37,446 bases of DNA from Arcobacter sp. (lineage in GTDB: Bacteria; Acidobacteriota; Terriglobia; Bryobacterales; Bryobacteraceae): contig DYJN01000012.1 of assembly GCA_020723085.1 (NCBI GenBank), positions 1 through 37,446 of the forward strand, written 5' to 3'. Every line of letters starts with the position of its first letter. Position 1 is the stretch's first letter. Below are positions 16,787 to 23,869 of the stretch, one piece after another. Below the pieces are notes generated by a model. The model saw nothing but the letters and a program-made list of their open reading frames with translations, was not told the origin of the DNA and did no database searches. Made by a program: the position numbers and the translations under genes.

Positions 16787-17185
16787 GTGAAGGTGCCTCG
16801 CAGGGGGTGGATCGTGTCGCTGTTGGCCGGGTGCCTGACGGGCAAGGCCGCGGCCGGTCCGCCCCCGGCGCCGTCCTGCGCCGTAGAGGCGGACCGGATC
16901 ACTGCCCTGATCGAGGAGCTGGCGCAGGTCAAAGCCCAACTGGCCGATGCCGAGGGCCGCCTGGAAAAGCTGATGCGGGCGCTCAGCGAACAGCGCGGCG
17001 CGCTCCAGAACCGTCCGGCCTTTGACGCCATCAGACAGACCGCCGAGCCTGCCGCCGACACCCCCGACCGCAAGCCGCCCGCCGTCCGCTGCGCCGCCAT
17101 CACCGCCAGCGGCAAGCGTTGCACGCGCGCCGCCGTGCCCGGCTCGCGCTATTGCCGGCAGCACCAGCTCGCCCACCAGAAGTGA
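16787..17185 (+). CDS. Small lipoprotein with coiled coil and C-terminal Cys/His motif
   Basis: A 132-aa predicted protein starting at GTG 16787; ATG 16785 runs straight into a stop. The N-terminus MKVPRRGWIVSLLAG-C has a clean lipobox (L-A-G-C, Cys16), so it is probably lipid-anchored. Residues about 35-75 form a coiled coil (ALIEELAQVKAQLADAEGRL). The C-terminus carries RCAAITASGKRC...GSRYCRQH: Cys, Cys, Cys, His spaced as in the short zinc-ribbon-like motif found in many bacterial small proteins (DUF5763-like). Such motifs are usually intracellular, so their presence behind a lipobox is odd. An alternative is a later GTG start inside the leader. It follows the ALDH gene by 32 bp. Confidence 0.6.
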   Translation: MKVPRRGWIVSLLAGCLTGKAAAGPPPAPSCAVEADRITALIEELAQVKAQLADAEGRLEKLMRALSEQRGALQNRPAFDAIRQTAEPAADTPDRKPPAVRCAAITASGKRCTRAAVPGSRYCRQHQLAHQK

Positions 17186-17244
17186 TTTCCATTCAATCCC
17201 GGCCGGGGACGCCCGATGAGAGAGTGAGGACTCCGAAACTAGAG

Positions 17245-17652
17245 ATGGCACTGCTGGATTGGACTCCCGCTTTCGAACTCGGCGTGGAACAGATGGACCG
17301 CCAGCACAAGCAGCTGGTCAAGATCCTGAATGAACTGCACCAGGCGATGCTCGCCGGCAGCCAGCCGCGCGATCTGTCGCGCGTGATGGAGGAGCTCGTC
17401 CTATACACGAAGTATCATTTCGGCACCGAAGAGAGGCTGATGGCCGAGGCAGCCTACCCCAGCCTTGCCCTTCACAAGCAGAAGCACCAGGCCCTGACCC
17501 GGAAGGCGGAAGAATACGCCTCGGAAGTGCTCAAGGGCCGCTCCACCATCTCCCTCAGCATCCTTCAGTTCCTGAAGGATTGGCTCAACACGCACATGCT
17601 CGGCACGGACAAGGCGTTCGCCGAATTCGTCAAGGCGCGCCGGGTTGCCTGA
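17245..17652 (+). CDS. Bacteriohemerythrin
   Basis: A 135-aa single-domain hemerythrin, a di-iron oxygen-binding protein used for oxygen storage, delivery or sensing in the cytoplasm. All seven iron ligands are present with canonical spacing: H21 (DRQH), H58 and E62 (HFGTE), H77 and H81 (HKQKH), and H117 and D122 (HMLGTD). The fold is the expected four-helix bundle, and the opening LDWTPAFELGVEQMD is typical. ATG 17245 was chosen because it begins just before the conserved N-terminus; the longer upstream frame overlaps the previous gene. There is no fused signalling domain, so it is a stand-alone protein. Confidence 0.95.
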   Translation: MALLDWTPAFELGVEQMDRQHKQLVKILNELHQAMLAGSQPRDLSRVMEELVLYTKYHFGTEERLMAEAAYPSLALHKQKHQALTRKAEEYASEVLKGRSTISLSILQFLKDWLNTHMLGTDKAFAEFVKARRVA

Positions 17653-17710
17653 CTGCGCCTGCCTGCCGTCGCCCCGGCTCCCGCATGGCCGGCTGAATCT
17701 TGACCATCTA

Positions 17711-17719
17711 TGATAGAAT
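17711..17719 (+). promoter_or_regulatory. Extended -10 promoter candidate for the DUF1326 gene
   Basis: TGATAGAAT matches the TGnTAnnnT extended -10 form and stands out in a GC-rich spacer. The leader would be about 85 nt and ends in GGGAGG (17799-17804), seven bases before ATG 17812. Confidence 0.4.
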
Positions 17720-17811
17720 CAAACAGTCAGTGCCTGCCGGGCCGGGCGCGCCGTTGAAGCCGCGCGAGGACGGCCCGCCGCCATGGGGCTGGAGAACTGG
17801 GAGGTTCGATG

Positions 17812-18504
17812 ATGACTGGATGGTTGAGACTGGGCGCGTTTTCCGCCGGCGCCGCAATGATGGGCTGGGCTGCGCCGCCGTCGATTCAGGCAACGGGAAT
17901 GTATGTCGAAGCGCGGTCGGCTGACGTCAACGCCGGCGCCTGCTTCATCAACAGCGAGGTGCAGCTCGTCGGCAACCTTGCCGTGTTAGGCTGGCGGATC
18001 GAACGCGGCGAGATCAACGGCGTGAAGGTGGACGGGCTGAAGGTGGCAGCCGCGGTCAAGGCGGCTTCCACGCTCGGCGACCTGACGGGCGAGCCGTATC
18101 CCGTCTTCGCCGTGCTCATCTATGACGAGCGCGCGTCGCTCGAGCAGCGGCACGCCTTGAAACTCTTCGCGCAGCGCATGACCGGCGACCTGCTGGAGCG
18201 GGTCGTGCGCGAGTTCGTCATGCCGATGGAGTTCCGCGTCGACGGCGATTCCATCCATGAGCGGCGCGTCTCCTTCACCGCCGGAACATTGGCCGCCATC
18301 CGCACGCGCGCCTTCGAGGAGGGAGACAAGGTCTGCGGGCACGAGGCGACCTTCTATCCGCCGCTCGCGAAGACCGGCCACGCGATGGCCGCTTATACGC
18401 TCGAAAACCGTTACGCGGCCGATTCGCGCGACGGGCTGAAAGCAAGCTGGTCGCTGCCCTACAAGCGGAGCGCCTTTGTGGCCACTTTCCATGTGAACGA
18501 GTGA
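17812..18504 (+). CDS. Exported DUF1326-family protein
   Basis: A 230-aa protein of the DUF1326 family, whose function is unknown. The leader MTGWLRLGAFSAGAAMMGWA is a signal peptide. Diagnostic family blocks follow: GMYVEARSADVNAGACFINSE (about 29-49), QLVGNLAVLGWRIERGEINGVK, DGLKVAAAVKA and a C-terminal SLPYKRSAFVATFHV. Conserved cysteines are C44 (GACF) and the one in KVCGHEATFYPP. ATG 17812 has GGGAGG seven bases upstream; ATG 17809 is one codon longer with poorer spacing. The gene ends before a strong intrinsic terminator and appears monocistronic. Confidence 0.8.
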   Translation: MTGWLRLGAFSAGAAMMGWAAPPSIQATGMYVEARSADVNAGACFINSEVQLVGNLAVLGWRIERGEINGVKVDGLKVAAAVKAASTLGDLTGEPYPVFAVLIYDERASLEQRHALKLFAQRMTGDLLERVVREFVMPMEFRVDGDSIHERRVSFTAGTLAAIRTRAFEEGDKVCGHEATFYPPLAKTGHAMAAYTLENRYAADSRDGLKASWSLPYKRSAFVATFHVNE

Positions 18505-18527
18505 CCGGCGCCCGCGCCTGAGCCCGT

Positions 18528-18565
18528 GGGCGGCCCGCCGGCGCCATGCCGCGGGCCGCCCTTTT
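18528..18565 (+). terminator. Strong intrinsic terminator after the DUF1326 gene
   Basis: A perfect 10-bp GC stem, GGGCGGCCCG (18528-18537) with CGGGCCGCCC (18552-18561), closes a 14-nt loop and is followed by TTTT. It begins 23 bp after the stop. Confidence 0.85.
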
Positions 18566-18637
18566 CCTGTTGGCTCCTTTCGGCCCGCCGCCAGGCTCCG
18601 ATACCTCCCCGCAGGCGCCTGGAGCGAGAATAGGAGC

Positions 18638-19627
18638 ATGCGCGCAAGCACCATGCTGCTGTGGCTCACGGCGCTGGCCGCGGCGGCTCCGGCGCAGGTT
18701 CTCATCCTCCACAAGGGCGACGATTCTCTTGGCATCTACGAGGAGAAGAGCGGCAAGCTGGAGCAGAAGATCCCCACGGGCAGGAAGCCCCATGAATTCG
18801 CGGTCAGCCGAGATCAGCGGTTCGCCTTTGTCACCAACTATGGCGTCGATTCCTGGACGGATCAGAAGCAGGGCGGCAACACGCTTACGGTCATCGATCT
18901 CGCAGCGCGCAAGCCCGCCGGCGAAATCGCCCTGGATCCGTATCACCGCCCGCACGGAATCCATCTGGGACGAAGCGGGCGGCTCTACGTGACGTGCGAC
19001 TTCCCGCCTGCGCTGGCCGTGGTCGACAGCCGCAGGAAGAAACTCCTGTATGGGATCGCGGTTTCCGGCAAGCTCCCCCACCTGGTGGCAGTGACCGCCG
19101 ACGAGCGGCAGGCGTGGACGGCGGACTCGGGCTCGGGCACGGTGAGCGTCATCGACCTGCGCGCCCGCCGTCAGCGCGGCTCGGTGGAGGTTGGCGGCGT
19201 GCCCATGGGCATCGCACTGACGCCGGATGAAAAAACGCTGCTCGTAGGCACGCGGAGCGGGAATCAGGTGGTGGTGGCCGACGCTGTCACCAACGCCGTG
19301 AAGCGCCGGCTCGGCATGCCGGGGCAGCCTTCCCGGATCGCCGTCTCGCCGGACGGGCGTTTCGCATACACGTCGCTCGGCGAATCCGGCGAAGTGGCCG
19401 TCCTGGACCTGGCCTCCATGGAAGAGGTCCGGCGCGCCCGCGCCGGCGGCCACCCGGAAGGGATCCGGCTCGATCCGGAGGGCGGCACGCTGTTCGTCTC
19501 CGCGCAAGCCGACAACCGCACCCTGCGATTCCGCCTGCCGCAACTGGAAGTGATGACGGTGTTCGAAACCGCGCCGAAGCCCGACCCGGTCTTTCTCCTC
19601 CGTCAGCGTCCGGAAGCCGCGAAGTAA
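18638..19627 (+). CDS. Secreted YVTN/YncE-like beta-propeller protein
   Basis: A 329-aa exported propeller of the YVTN/lactonase-like superfamily. The signal peptide is MRASTMLLWLTALAAAAPAQ. Blade repeats recur about every 42 residues with the pattern V-x-D/G...P-D-x-x-x-A-x-V...V-x-V-I-D-L: NTLTVIDLAARK, GTVSVIDLRARR, NQVVVADAVTNAV and GEVAVLDLASMEEV, each preceded by an outer-strand segment such as HEFAVSRDQRFAFVTNY or SRIAVSPDGRFAYTS. No lactonase catalytic set can be assigned, so a binding or scaffold role is equally possible. The 3' end overlaps the end of the next, oppositely oriented gene by 25 bp (19603-19627). Confidence 0.85.
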   Translation: MRASTMLLWLTALAAAAPAQVLILHKGDDSLGIYEEKSGKLEQKIPTGRKPHEFAVSRDQRFAFVTNYGVDSWTDQKQGGNTLTVIDLAARKPAGEIALDPYHRPHGIHLGRSGRLYVTCDFPPALAVVDSRRKKLLYGIAVSGKLPHLVAVTADERQAWTADSGSGTVSVIDLRARRQRGSVEVGGVPMGIALTPDEKTLLVGTRSGNQVVVADAVTNAVKRRLGMPGQPSRIAVSPDGRFAYTSLGESGEVAVLDLASMEEVRRARAGGHPEGIRLDPEGGTLFVSAQADNRTLRFRLPQLEVMTVFETAPKPDPVFLLRQRPEAAK

Positions 19628-19896
19628 CCAGCGGCGAGGGCCAGCAGCGACAGGGCGGCGGTCATCCACCAGAACAGGACATAGCCTTTCCGTTTCCAGC
19701 GCCACTGCCGCTCCGCCGCCGGCGCGGGCTCGCGCGGCGGATGCGGCCGCGGCGCCAGCCCGGACAGCATCTCTTCCACGAGCAGGGCGCGTTGCGCGAA
19801 GACGCGGGCGCAGGTCTCCAGATGGCGGCACGCTTCGGCGGGCGAGCCGCGCCAGGCGCGGATCTGCGCCTCTACAGCTTCCACAGGGCCAGCCAT
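19603..19896 (-). CDS. Small tail-anchored membrane protein
   Basis: A 97-aa hypothetical protein. The N-terminal part is helical with AEACRHLETCARVFAQR (about residues 20-36), whose C-x-H-x3-C arrangement faintly recalls the zinc finger of anti-sigma factors. A Pro/Arg stretch follows. A single transmembrane helix (VLFWWMTAALSLLALAAGYFAA) ends almost at the C-terminus after a basic RWKRKG stop. The gene is supported by its clean hydrophobic segment, by ATG 19896, and by filling a space otherwise empty on both strands. It overlaps the YVTN gene tail to tail by 25 bp. I do not recognise a family. Confidence 0.6.
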   Translation of the reverse strand: MAGPVEAVEAQIRAWRGSPAEACRHLETCARVFAQRALLVEEMLSGLAPRPHPPREPAPAAERQWRWKRKGYVLFWWMTAALSLLALAAGYFAASGR

Positions 19897-20024
19897 GCTG
19901 CCGGGTTAGTGCCCGCCCGCGGAAAGATGTCTCAGCGCAATTCCTGGATGAAGCCGTCTTCAGACGCGCGCCCGGCAGCCGAGGCTGGAATACGGGTACG
20001 AGGACGGCTTTCCGTACTTTTTCA

Positions 20025-21146
20025 TTGGCGGCCGCACTGGGTTTTGTGGCTGCCGCGCAGCAACCCAAGCTGCCTCCTCCTTTTCACACGCCCTCGGCCT
20101 CCAACCCGCCGCGGGTGATCGAGCGGCCTGATGGCGCGCGTTTGCAGGCGCCGGCGGGCTTCGACGTGCGGGAGTTCGCCACGGGCTTCGAACGGCCGCG
20201 GTACATGATCCTCGGGCCATCGGGCGAGATCCTGCTGTCGGATTCCGTGAAGCTGGGCCGCGTCTTCGCGCTTGCGGACCGCAACCGCGACAACCGCATC
20301 AGCGATGACGAGAAGAAGGTGATCCTCGACGGGCTCGACCGCCCCTTTGGCCCGGCGTTGTGGAAGGACTGCCTCTACGCCGCCGAAACCACGTCGGTGA
20401 AGCGCTACCGGTACGACTCGAAGAAGCTGGAGGCGGCGCAGCCGGAGGAGATCGTGCCGCTGAAAGAGGCGGCCACGGGCCACTGGACGCGCACGATCCT
20501 GTTCGACCGCAAAGGCGGCAAATTCTACCTGACGGTGGGTTCACAGTCCAACGTCAGCCCCGGCGAGCCGGAGATCCGCGCCGCCATCCTGCGCTTCAAC
20601 CCTGACGGCACGGGGCGCGAGTCCATCGCCACCGGAACCCGCAACCCGATCGGACTCGCCATCTATCCCGGCACGGACACCCTCTGGGCGGCGGTGCAGG
20701 AGCGCGACGGGCTGGGCGACGATCTCGTCCCGGACTCCTTCACCGCGATCCATGCCATACACGTGGAAATGACTAACATCGCCGCGCTGATATCGGCTGC
20801 CGTCAGGGCGAAAACCTATCTGGGGGATCATCCGCCGTCCGTGGAATCTCTGGCGAAAATCCAGGATCCCTGCACCGTCTGCCACCGCGGCATCCCGGAA
20901 AGCGGCGACGTGCCGCACGGAAAGAAGACCGCGGTGCATTTCCCCCGCATGGCCGATTGCCTGGTGTGCCACGGCGAAATCAAGCCGCCCGACTCCTGCA
21001 AGAAGTGCCACGTCGAATCCACGCCCAACTTCCGCCCGGCCGGCCACACGGCGGAGTTTGCCGACAAACATGGCGACACGGACTTCCCCCGCCAGGGCTG
21101 CGCCGTCTGCCACGGGCGCAAGTTCACTTGCAAAGGCTGTCACTGA
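20025..21146 (+). CDS. Chimera: N-terminal glucose/sorbosone-dehydrogenase half fused to pentaheme cytochrome c (possible pseudogene)
   Basis: The first about 237 residues match PQQ-type glucose/sorbosone dehydrogenase propellers: GFDVREFATGFERPRYM, SGEILLSDS, TRTILFDRKGGKFYLTVGSQ, ATGTRNPIGLAIYPGTDTLW and AVQERDGLGDDLVPD. Just where that family continues into its conserved GWPxxY region, the sequence switches (about 20735-20760) to AIHAIHVEMTNIAALISAAV and then five CxxCH heme sites at residues 283, 312, 325, 359 and 369, ending at the last heme His. The cytochrome part resembles the soluble tail of small multiheme proteins. No ATG or GTG lies in frame upstream; the best start is TTG 20025, inside what looks like a signal peptide (RTAFRTFSLAAALGFVAAAQQ) whose n-region has no start codon. 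A deletion fusion, a pseudogene or an assembly join are all possible. Confidence 0.65.
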   Translation: MAAALGFVAAAQQPKLPPPFHTPSASNPPRVIERPDGARLQAPAGFDVREFATGFERPRYMILGPSGEILLSDSVKLGRVFALADRNRDNRISDDEKKVILDGLDRPFGPALWKDCLYAAETTSVKRYRYDSKKLEAAQPEEIVPLKEAATGHWTRTILFDRKGGKFYLTVGSQSNVSPGEPEIRAAILRFNPDGTGRESIATGTRNPIGLAIYPGTDTLWAAVQERDGLGDDLVPDSFTAIHAIHVEMTNIAALISAAVRAKTYLGDHPPSVESLAKIQDPCTVCHRGIPESGDVPHGKKTAVHFPRMADCLVCHGEIKPPDSCKKCHVESTPNFRPAGHTAEFADKHGDTDFPRQGCAVCHGRKFTCKGCH

Positions 21147-21184
21147 AGCCGCAGCCCGTCCATCCGGCGGCGCGCCGCGGCTGG

Positions 21185-21190
21185 TATCAT
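21185..21190 (+). promoter_or_regulatory. Extended -10 of the phospholipase-B-like gene
   Basis: TATCAT, preceded by TGG (TGnTATCAT), lies exactly seven bases before ATG 21198, so the transcript should start at the ATG. No Shine-Dalgarno sequence is present. Confidence 0.5.
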
Positions 21191-21197
21191 CGGACGC

Positions 21198-22586
21198 ATG
21201 AAACTGCGGTCTGCCCGTGCATTCCCTTGCGCCGTGCTGATGGCGGCGTGCCTCCTCTCCTGCCAGCCTGCGCGCGACGGCAGACTGGACGGAGGCTGGC
21301 GCGGACAAAGCCGCAATGGCTGGATTCCCGTCCGGCTCGCCGGCACGCCGGAACAGATTGGTTATCAGCACGGCTTCCTGCTGGCGAGGGAGATCGAGGA
21401 CGCGCTCGCCGTAACGCGCCTGAATCTCGGGCACGACACGAAACGCGACTGGCGGTTCTTCCGCAAAGCAGCGGAGGAGATCCTCTGGCCCAGGGTGCCG
21501 GAGGAGTATCAGCGCGAGATCCGCGCGATGAGCGAGGGGCTGAAGCGCGCCGGCGTGAAGGCGGACCACCTCGATCTGACCGTTCTCAACGCGAATATCG
21601 AGCTGGGCTATTACGTGGCGTGGCTCGACGGCAAGGGCAAGTCCGGCGCGCCTGACCGCTGCAGCGCGTTCGTCGCCACCGGAAGCTGGACGCGGGACGG
21701 GCAGCCGGTGATCGCCCACAACAACTGGTCCGGCTATCTCGAGGGCGCGCGCTGGAACATCATCTTTGAGATCCGCCCCTCGCGCGGCCACCGCATCCTG
21801 ATGGACGGCTTCCCCGGCTTCATCCACTCAGGCGACGATTTCGGCATCAACTCCGCCGGGCTGGCCATCACCGAGACAACCATCACAGGATTCCGCGGCT
21901 TCGACCCCGAGGGCGTGCCCGAGTTCGCCCGGGCGCGCCAGGCGATGCAATACTCGTCGAGCATCGACGAGTTCGCCGCCTTCATGATCCGCGGCAACAA
22001 CGGCGGCTACGCCAACGCATGGCTGGTGGCGGACACGCGCCGCAATGAAATCGGGCGGCTGGAGCTTGGGCTGAAGAACGTTGTGCTGGAACGCTCGCGG
22101 GACGGTTACTTCGCGGGCGCGAATTTTCCCGTCAGCCCGAAGCTTGCCGCGGAGGAGACCGTGTTTGCCGTGAACGACCCGAGCGTGAGCGCCAACGCCC
22201 GCCGCGCCCGCTGGGAACAGCTCATGGCCGAGTTCAAGGGCAAGATCGGGCTGGAAGAGGCCAAGCGCTTCCTGGCCGATCACTATGACGCCTATGAGAA
22301 GAAAGCCGATTCGCCCAGCGAGCGCACCCTCTGCGGACACGTGGATCTGAGCCCCCGCGGCATGAAGCCCTGGCAGAACGAATACGGTCCCGCCGGCGCC
22401 GTGCAGTCGAAAGCCGCCGACGCGCGCATGATCCGCGCGATGGAGCTCGAAGCCGCCTCGGGCCATGCCTGCGGCATCGGCTTCCGGGCCGGAGAGCACC
22501 TGAACAGGCACCCGGAGTACGGGTGGATGAAGCCGCTGCTCCGCGACCTCCCCGCGCTGCCGTGGACGCGCTTCCGCGCCGAGTGA
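21198..22586 (+). CDS. Phospholipase-B-like / C45-type Ntn-hydrolase lipoprotein
   Basis: A 462-aa predicted lipoprotein: the leader MKLRSARAFPCAVLMAACLLS ends in a lipobox L-L-S-C (Cys22). The body resembles the phospholipase B / lamin-ancestor and C45 acyltransferase group of N-terminal-nucleophile hydrolases. The candidate nucleophile is C155 in DRCSAFVATG, followed by PVIAHNNWSGY, the family's AHNxW strand. Upstream, GTPEQIGYQHGFLLAREIED resembles the G-x-x-x-G-xx-HG start of C45 enzymes. These enzymes cleave amide or ester bonds after autocatalytic processing before the Cys. The start at 21198 has a leaderless-type promoter. Substrate (phospholipid, acyl amide or peptide) cannot be decided. 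Confidence 0.8.
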   Translation: MKLRSARAFPCAVLMAACLLSCQPARDGRLDGGWRGQSRNGWIPVRLAGTPEQIGYQHGFLLAREIEDALAVTRLNLGHDTKRDWRFFRKAAEEILWPRVPEEYQREIRAMSEGLKRAGVKADHLDLTVLNANIELGYYVAWLDGKGKSGAPDRCSAFVATGSWTRDGQPVIAHNNWSGYLEGARWNIIFEIRPSRGHRILMDGFPGFIHSGDDFGINSAGLAITETTITGFRGFDPEGVPEFARARQAMQYSSSIDEFAAFMIRGNNGGYANAWLVADTRRNEIGRLELGLKNVVLERSRDGYFAGANFPVSPKLAAEETVFAVNDPSVSANARRARWEQLMAEFKGKIGLEEAKRFLADHYDAYEKKADSPSERTLCGHVDLSPRGMKPWQNEYGPAGAVQSKAADARMIRAMELEAASGHACGIGFRAGEHLNRHPEYGWMKPLLRDLPALPWTRFRAE

Positions 22587-22594
22587 TCCGCGCT

Positions 22595-23728
22595 TCAGCG
22601 CGCCATGGCCGGCAGCATTCCCTTTGAGCTGTAATCGATGGGCACGATCCGGTAGCGGTACGCCATCCCGTGTTCTCCCACGAGATACCCGTGGGTGGCA
22701 TCGGGGAACGCCACCGCGCGGGCGCGCGCCGGCAGCGTGAATGGCCGGGAGGCGAACGTCCGTCCGCCGTCAAACGAGTACCCGATGCCTCCGCTTTCAC
22801 CCACGCCCACGATGATCCTGCCCTCTCCAGAGGCGAAAAAGCTCGGCCAGAGCCGCTGTCTCGCGGAGCGGGTCCAGGTGCTGCCGCCGTTTTCGGTCCA
22901 GTGCACCTCCTCGCCGCGGTCGGCGACGGCGATCCCGTGCGTCTGGCTCCAGAAATGCAGCGACGTGAATTTGCGCTTCACGCCCGGCGCCACGGCCAGC
23001 GTCCAGCTCCGCCCTGAATCGGTGGACTTGCCGAACACGCCCAGATAGTCGGCCATCATGCCCACCTCGGCGTGGCCGGCGGCGTACAGCACGCCCGGCG
23101 CGACAAACTGCGCCGCCAGAAGCATGCATCCCAGCCGCTTGGCCAGACCGTCCACGTTGGCTTCCAATGCGCATCGCGAGACGGGGGTCCAGGTTCTGCC
23201 TCCGTCAGCCGTGACCCGCAGCGTCGTTTGCGACATGGAATCCGGGTTATCGGTGAGAACTCCCTCCAGCGGGCTCGAAAACCAGACTCCTTTCGCCGTT
23301 CCGCTTGCCGTGTGCTGCTCCGACCAGTTCCTGCCGTCCCCCGCAGCCAGAATCTTGCCCCTCGACGTCATGGCCCACGCATGCCGCCCATCGAGCACAA
23401 ACAACCAGACCAGCGCATCGTCCACGGAATCCGGATCCCCGCCGAGCAGCACCTCCCAGGTGGTTCCGCCATCCGTCGTGTGCAGGATGGTCGACTTGTC
23501 TCCCGCCGCCCAGCACTCCATCGGACCCGAACACCCGATCGCATTCAGGCCCACATCCCGGTTGAACGGCACAGGCTCCCAAATCGCCTTGAATTTCGGG
23601 GCGGACGGGTTTGCCCGAGCCTTGGGCGCGGCTGCCTTCCGCTGGAGCGGCGCCGGATCCAGGCCTCCGGCCAGAACCGCCGCGAAAAGAAGCATGCCCG
23701 GTGACACGCGTAGCGCTTGGAATTGCAT
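22595..23728 (-). CDS. Secreted Ycf48-like Asp-box propeller
   Basis: A 377-aa exported beta-propeller. The signal peptide is MQFQALRVSPGMLLFAAVLAGG. Five Asp-box repeats can be read: HTTDGGTTW, VTADGGRTW, KSTDSGRSW, WTENGGSTW and YSFDGGRTF, with blade motifs such as GCSGPMECWAAGDKSTI and HAWAMTSRGKILAA, as in Ycf48/HCF136 and related bacterial BNR proteins. The start at 23728 is decided by AAGGAGG (23737-23743) eight bases upstream; an earlier in-frame start lacks this. A TATAAT promoter element lies just above. In photosynthetic organisms Ycf48 helps assemble photosystem II; here the role is unknown, since the fold is generic. Confidence 0.85.
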   Translation of the reverse strand: MQFQALRVSPGMLLFAAVLAGGLDPAPLQRKAAAPKARANPSAPKFKAIWEPVPFNRDVGLNAIGCSGPMECWAAGDKSTILHTTDGGTTWEVLLGGDPDSVDDALVWLFVLDGRHAWAMTSRGKILAAGDGRNWSEQHTASGTAKGVWFSSPLEGVLTDNPDSMSQTTLRVTADGGRTWTPVSRCALEANVDGLAKRLGCMLLAAQFVAPGVLYAAGHAEVGMMADYLGVFGKSTDSGRSWTLAVAPGVKRKFTSLHFWSQTHGIAVADRGEEVHWTENGGSTWTRSARQRLWPSFFASGEGRIIVGVGESGGIGYSFDGGRTFASRPFTLPARARAVAFPDATHGYLVGEHGMAYRYRIVPIDYSSKGMLPAMAR

Positions 23729-23750
23729 CCCAGCACCTCCTTGGCGGCCC

Positions 23751-23779
23751 ATTATACGCAATGGGTTTCGCGAGGGGAA
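23751..23779 (-). promoter_or_regulatory. Promoter of the Ycf48-like gene (consensus TATAAT)
   Basis: Minus-strand -10 TATAAT (23751-23756) is a perfect match; 17 bp upstream the -35 position reads TTCCCC (23774-23779). The start site falls just before the AAGGAGG ribosome site. Confidence 0.6.
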
Positions 23780-23869
23780 CCCTCAGGCGGGCTCGCGGCG
23801 CTCCGCCGCGCGCACGCCGGGACGCCGCTTCTCCCAGGGCCCCGCGCTGGTGCACACTGGAATCCTGTG

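Noticed and set aside
17700-17705. TTGACC as a -35 for the DUF1326 promoter
   Set aside because: It is only eight bases from the TAGAAT hexamer; spacing is impossible, so the -10 was called as an extended type instead.
21147-21182. GC-rich stem (AGCCGC ... GCGGCT) after the chimeric gene as a terminator
   Set aside because: No T-run, a large loop, and overlap with the next promoter; such GC palindromes are expected often in this composition.
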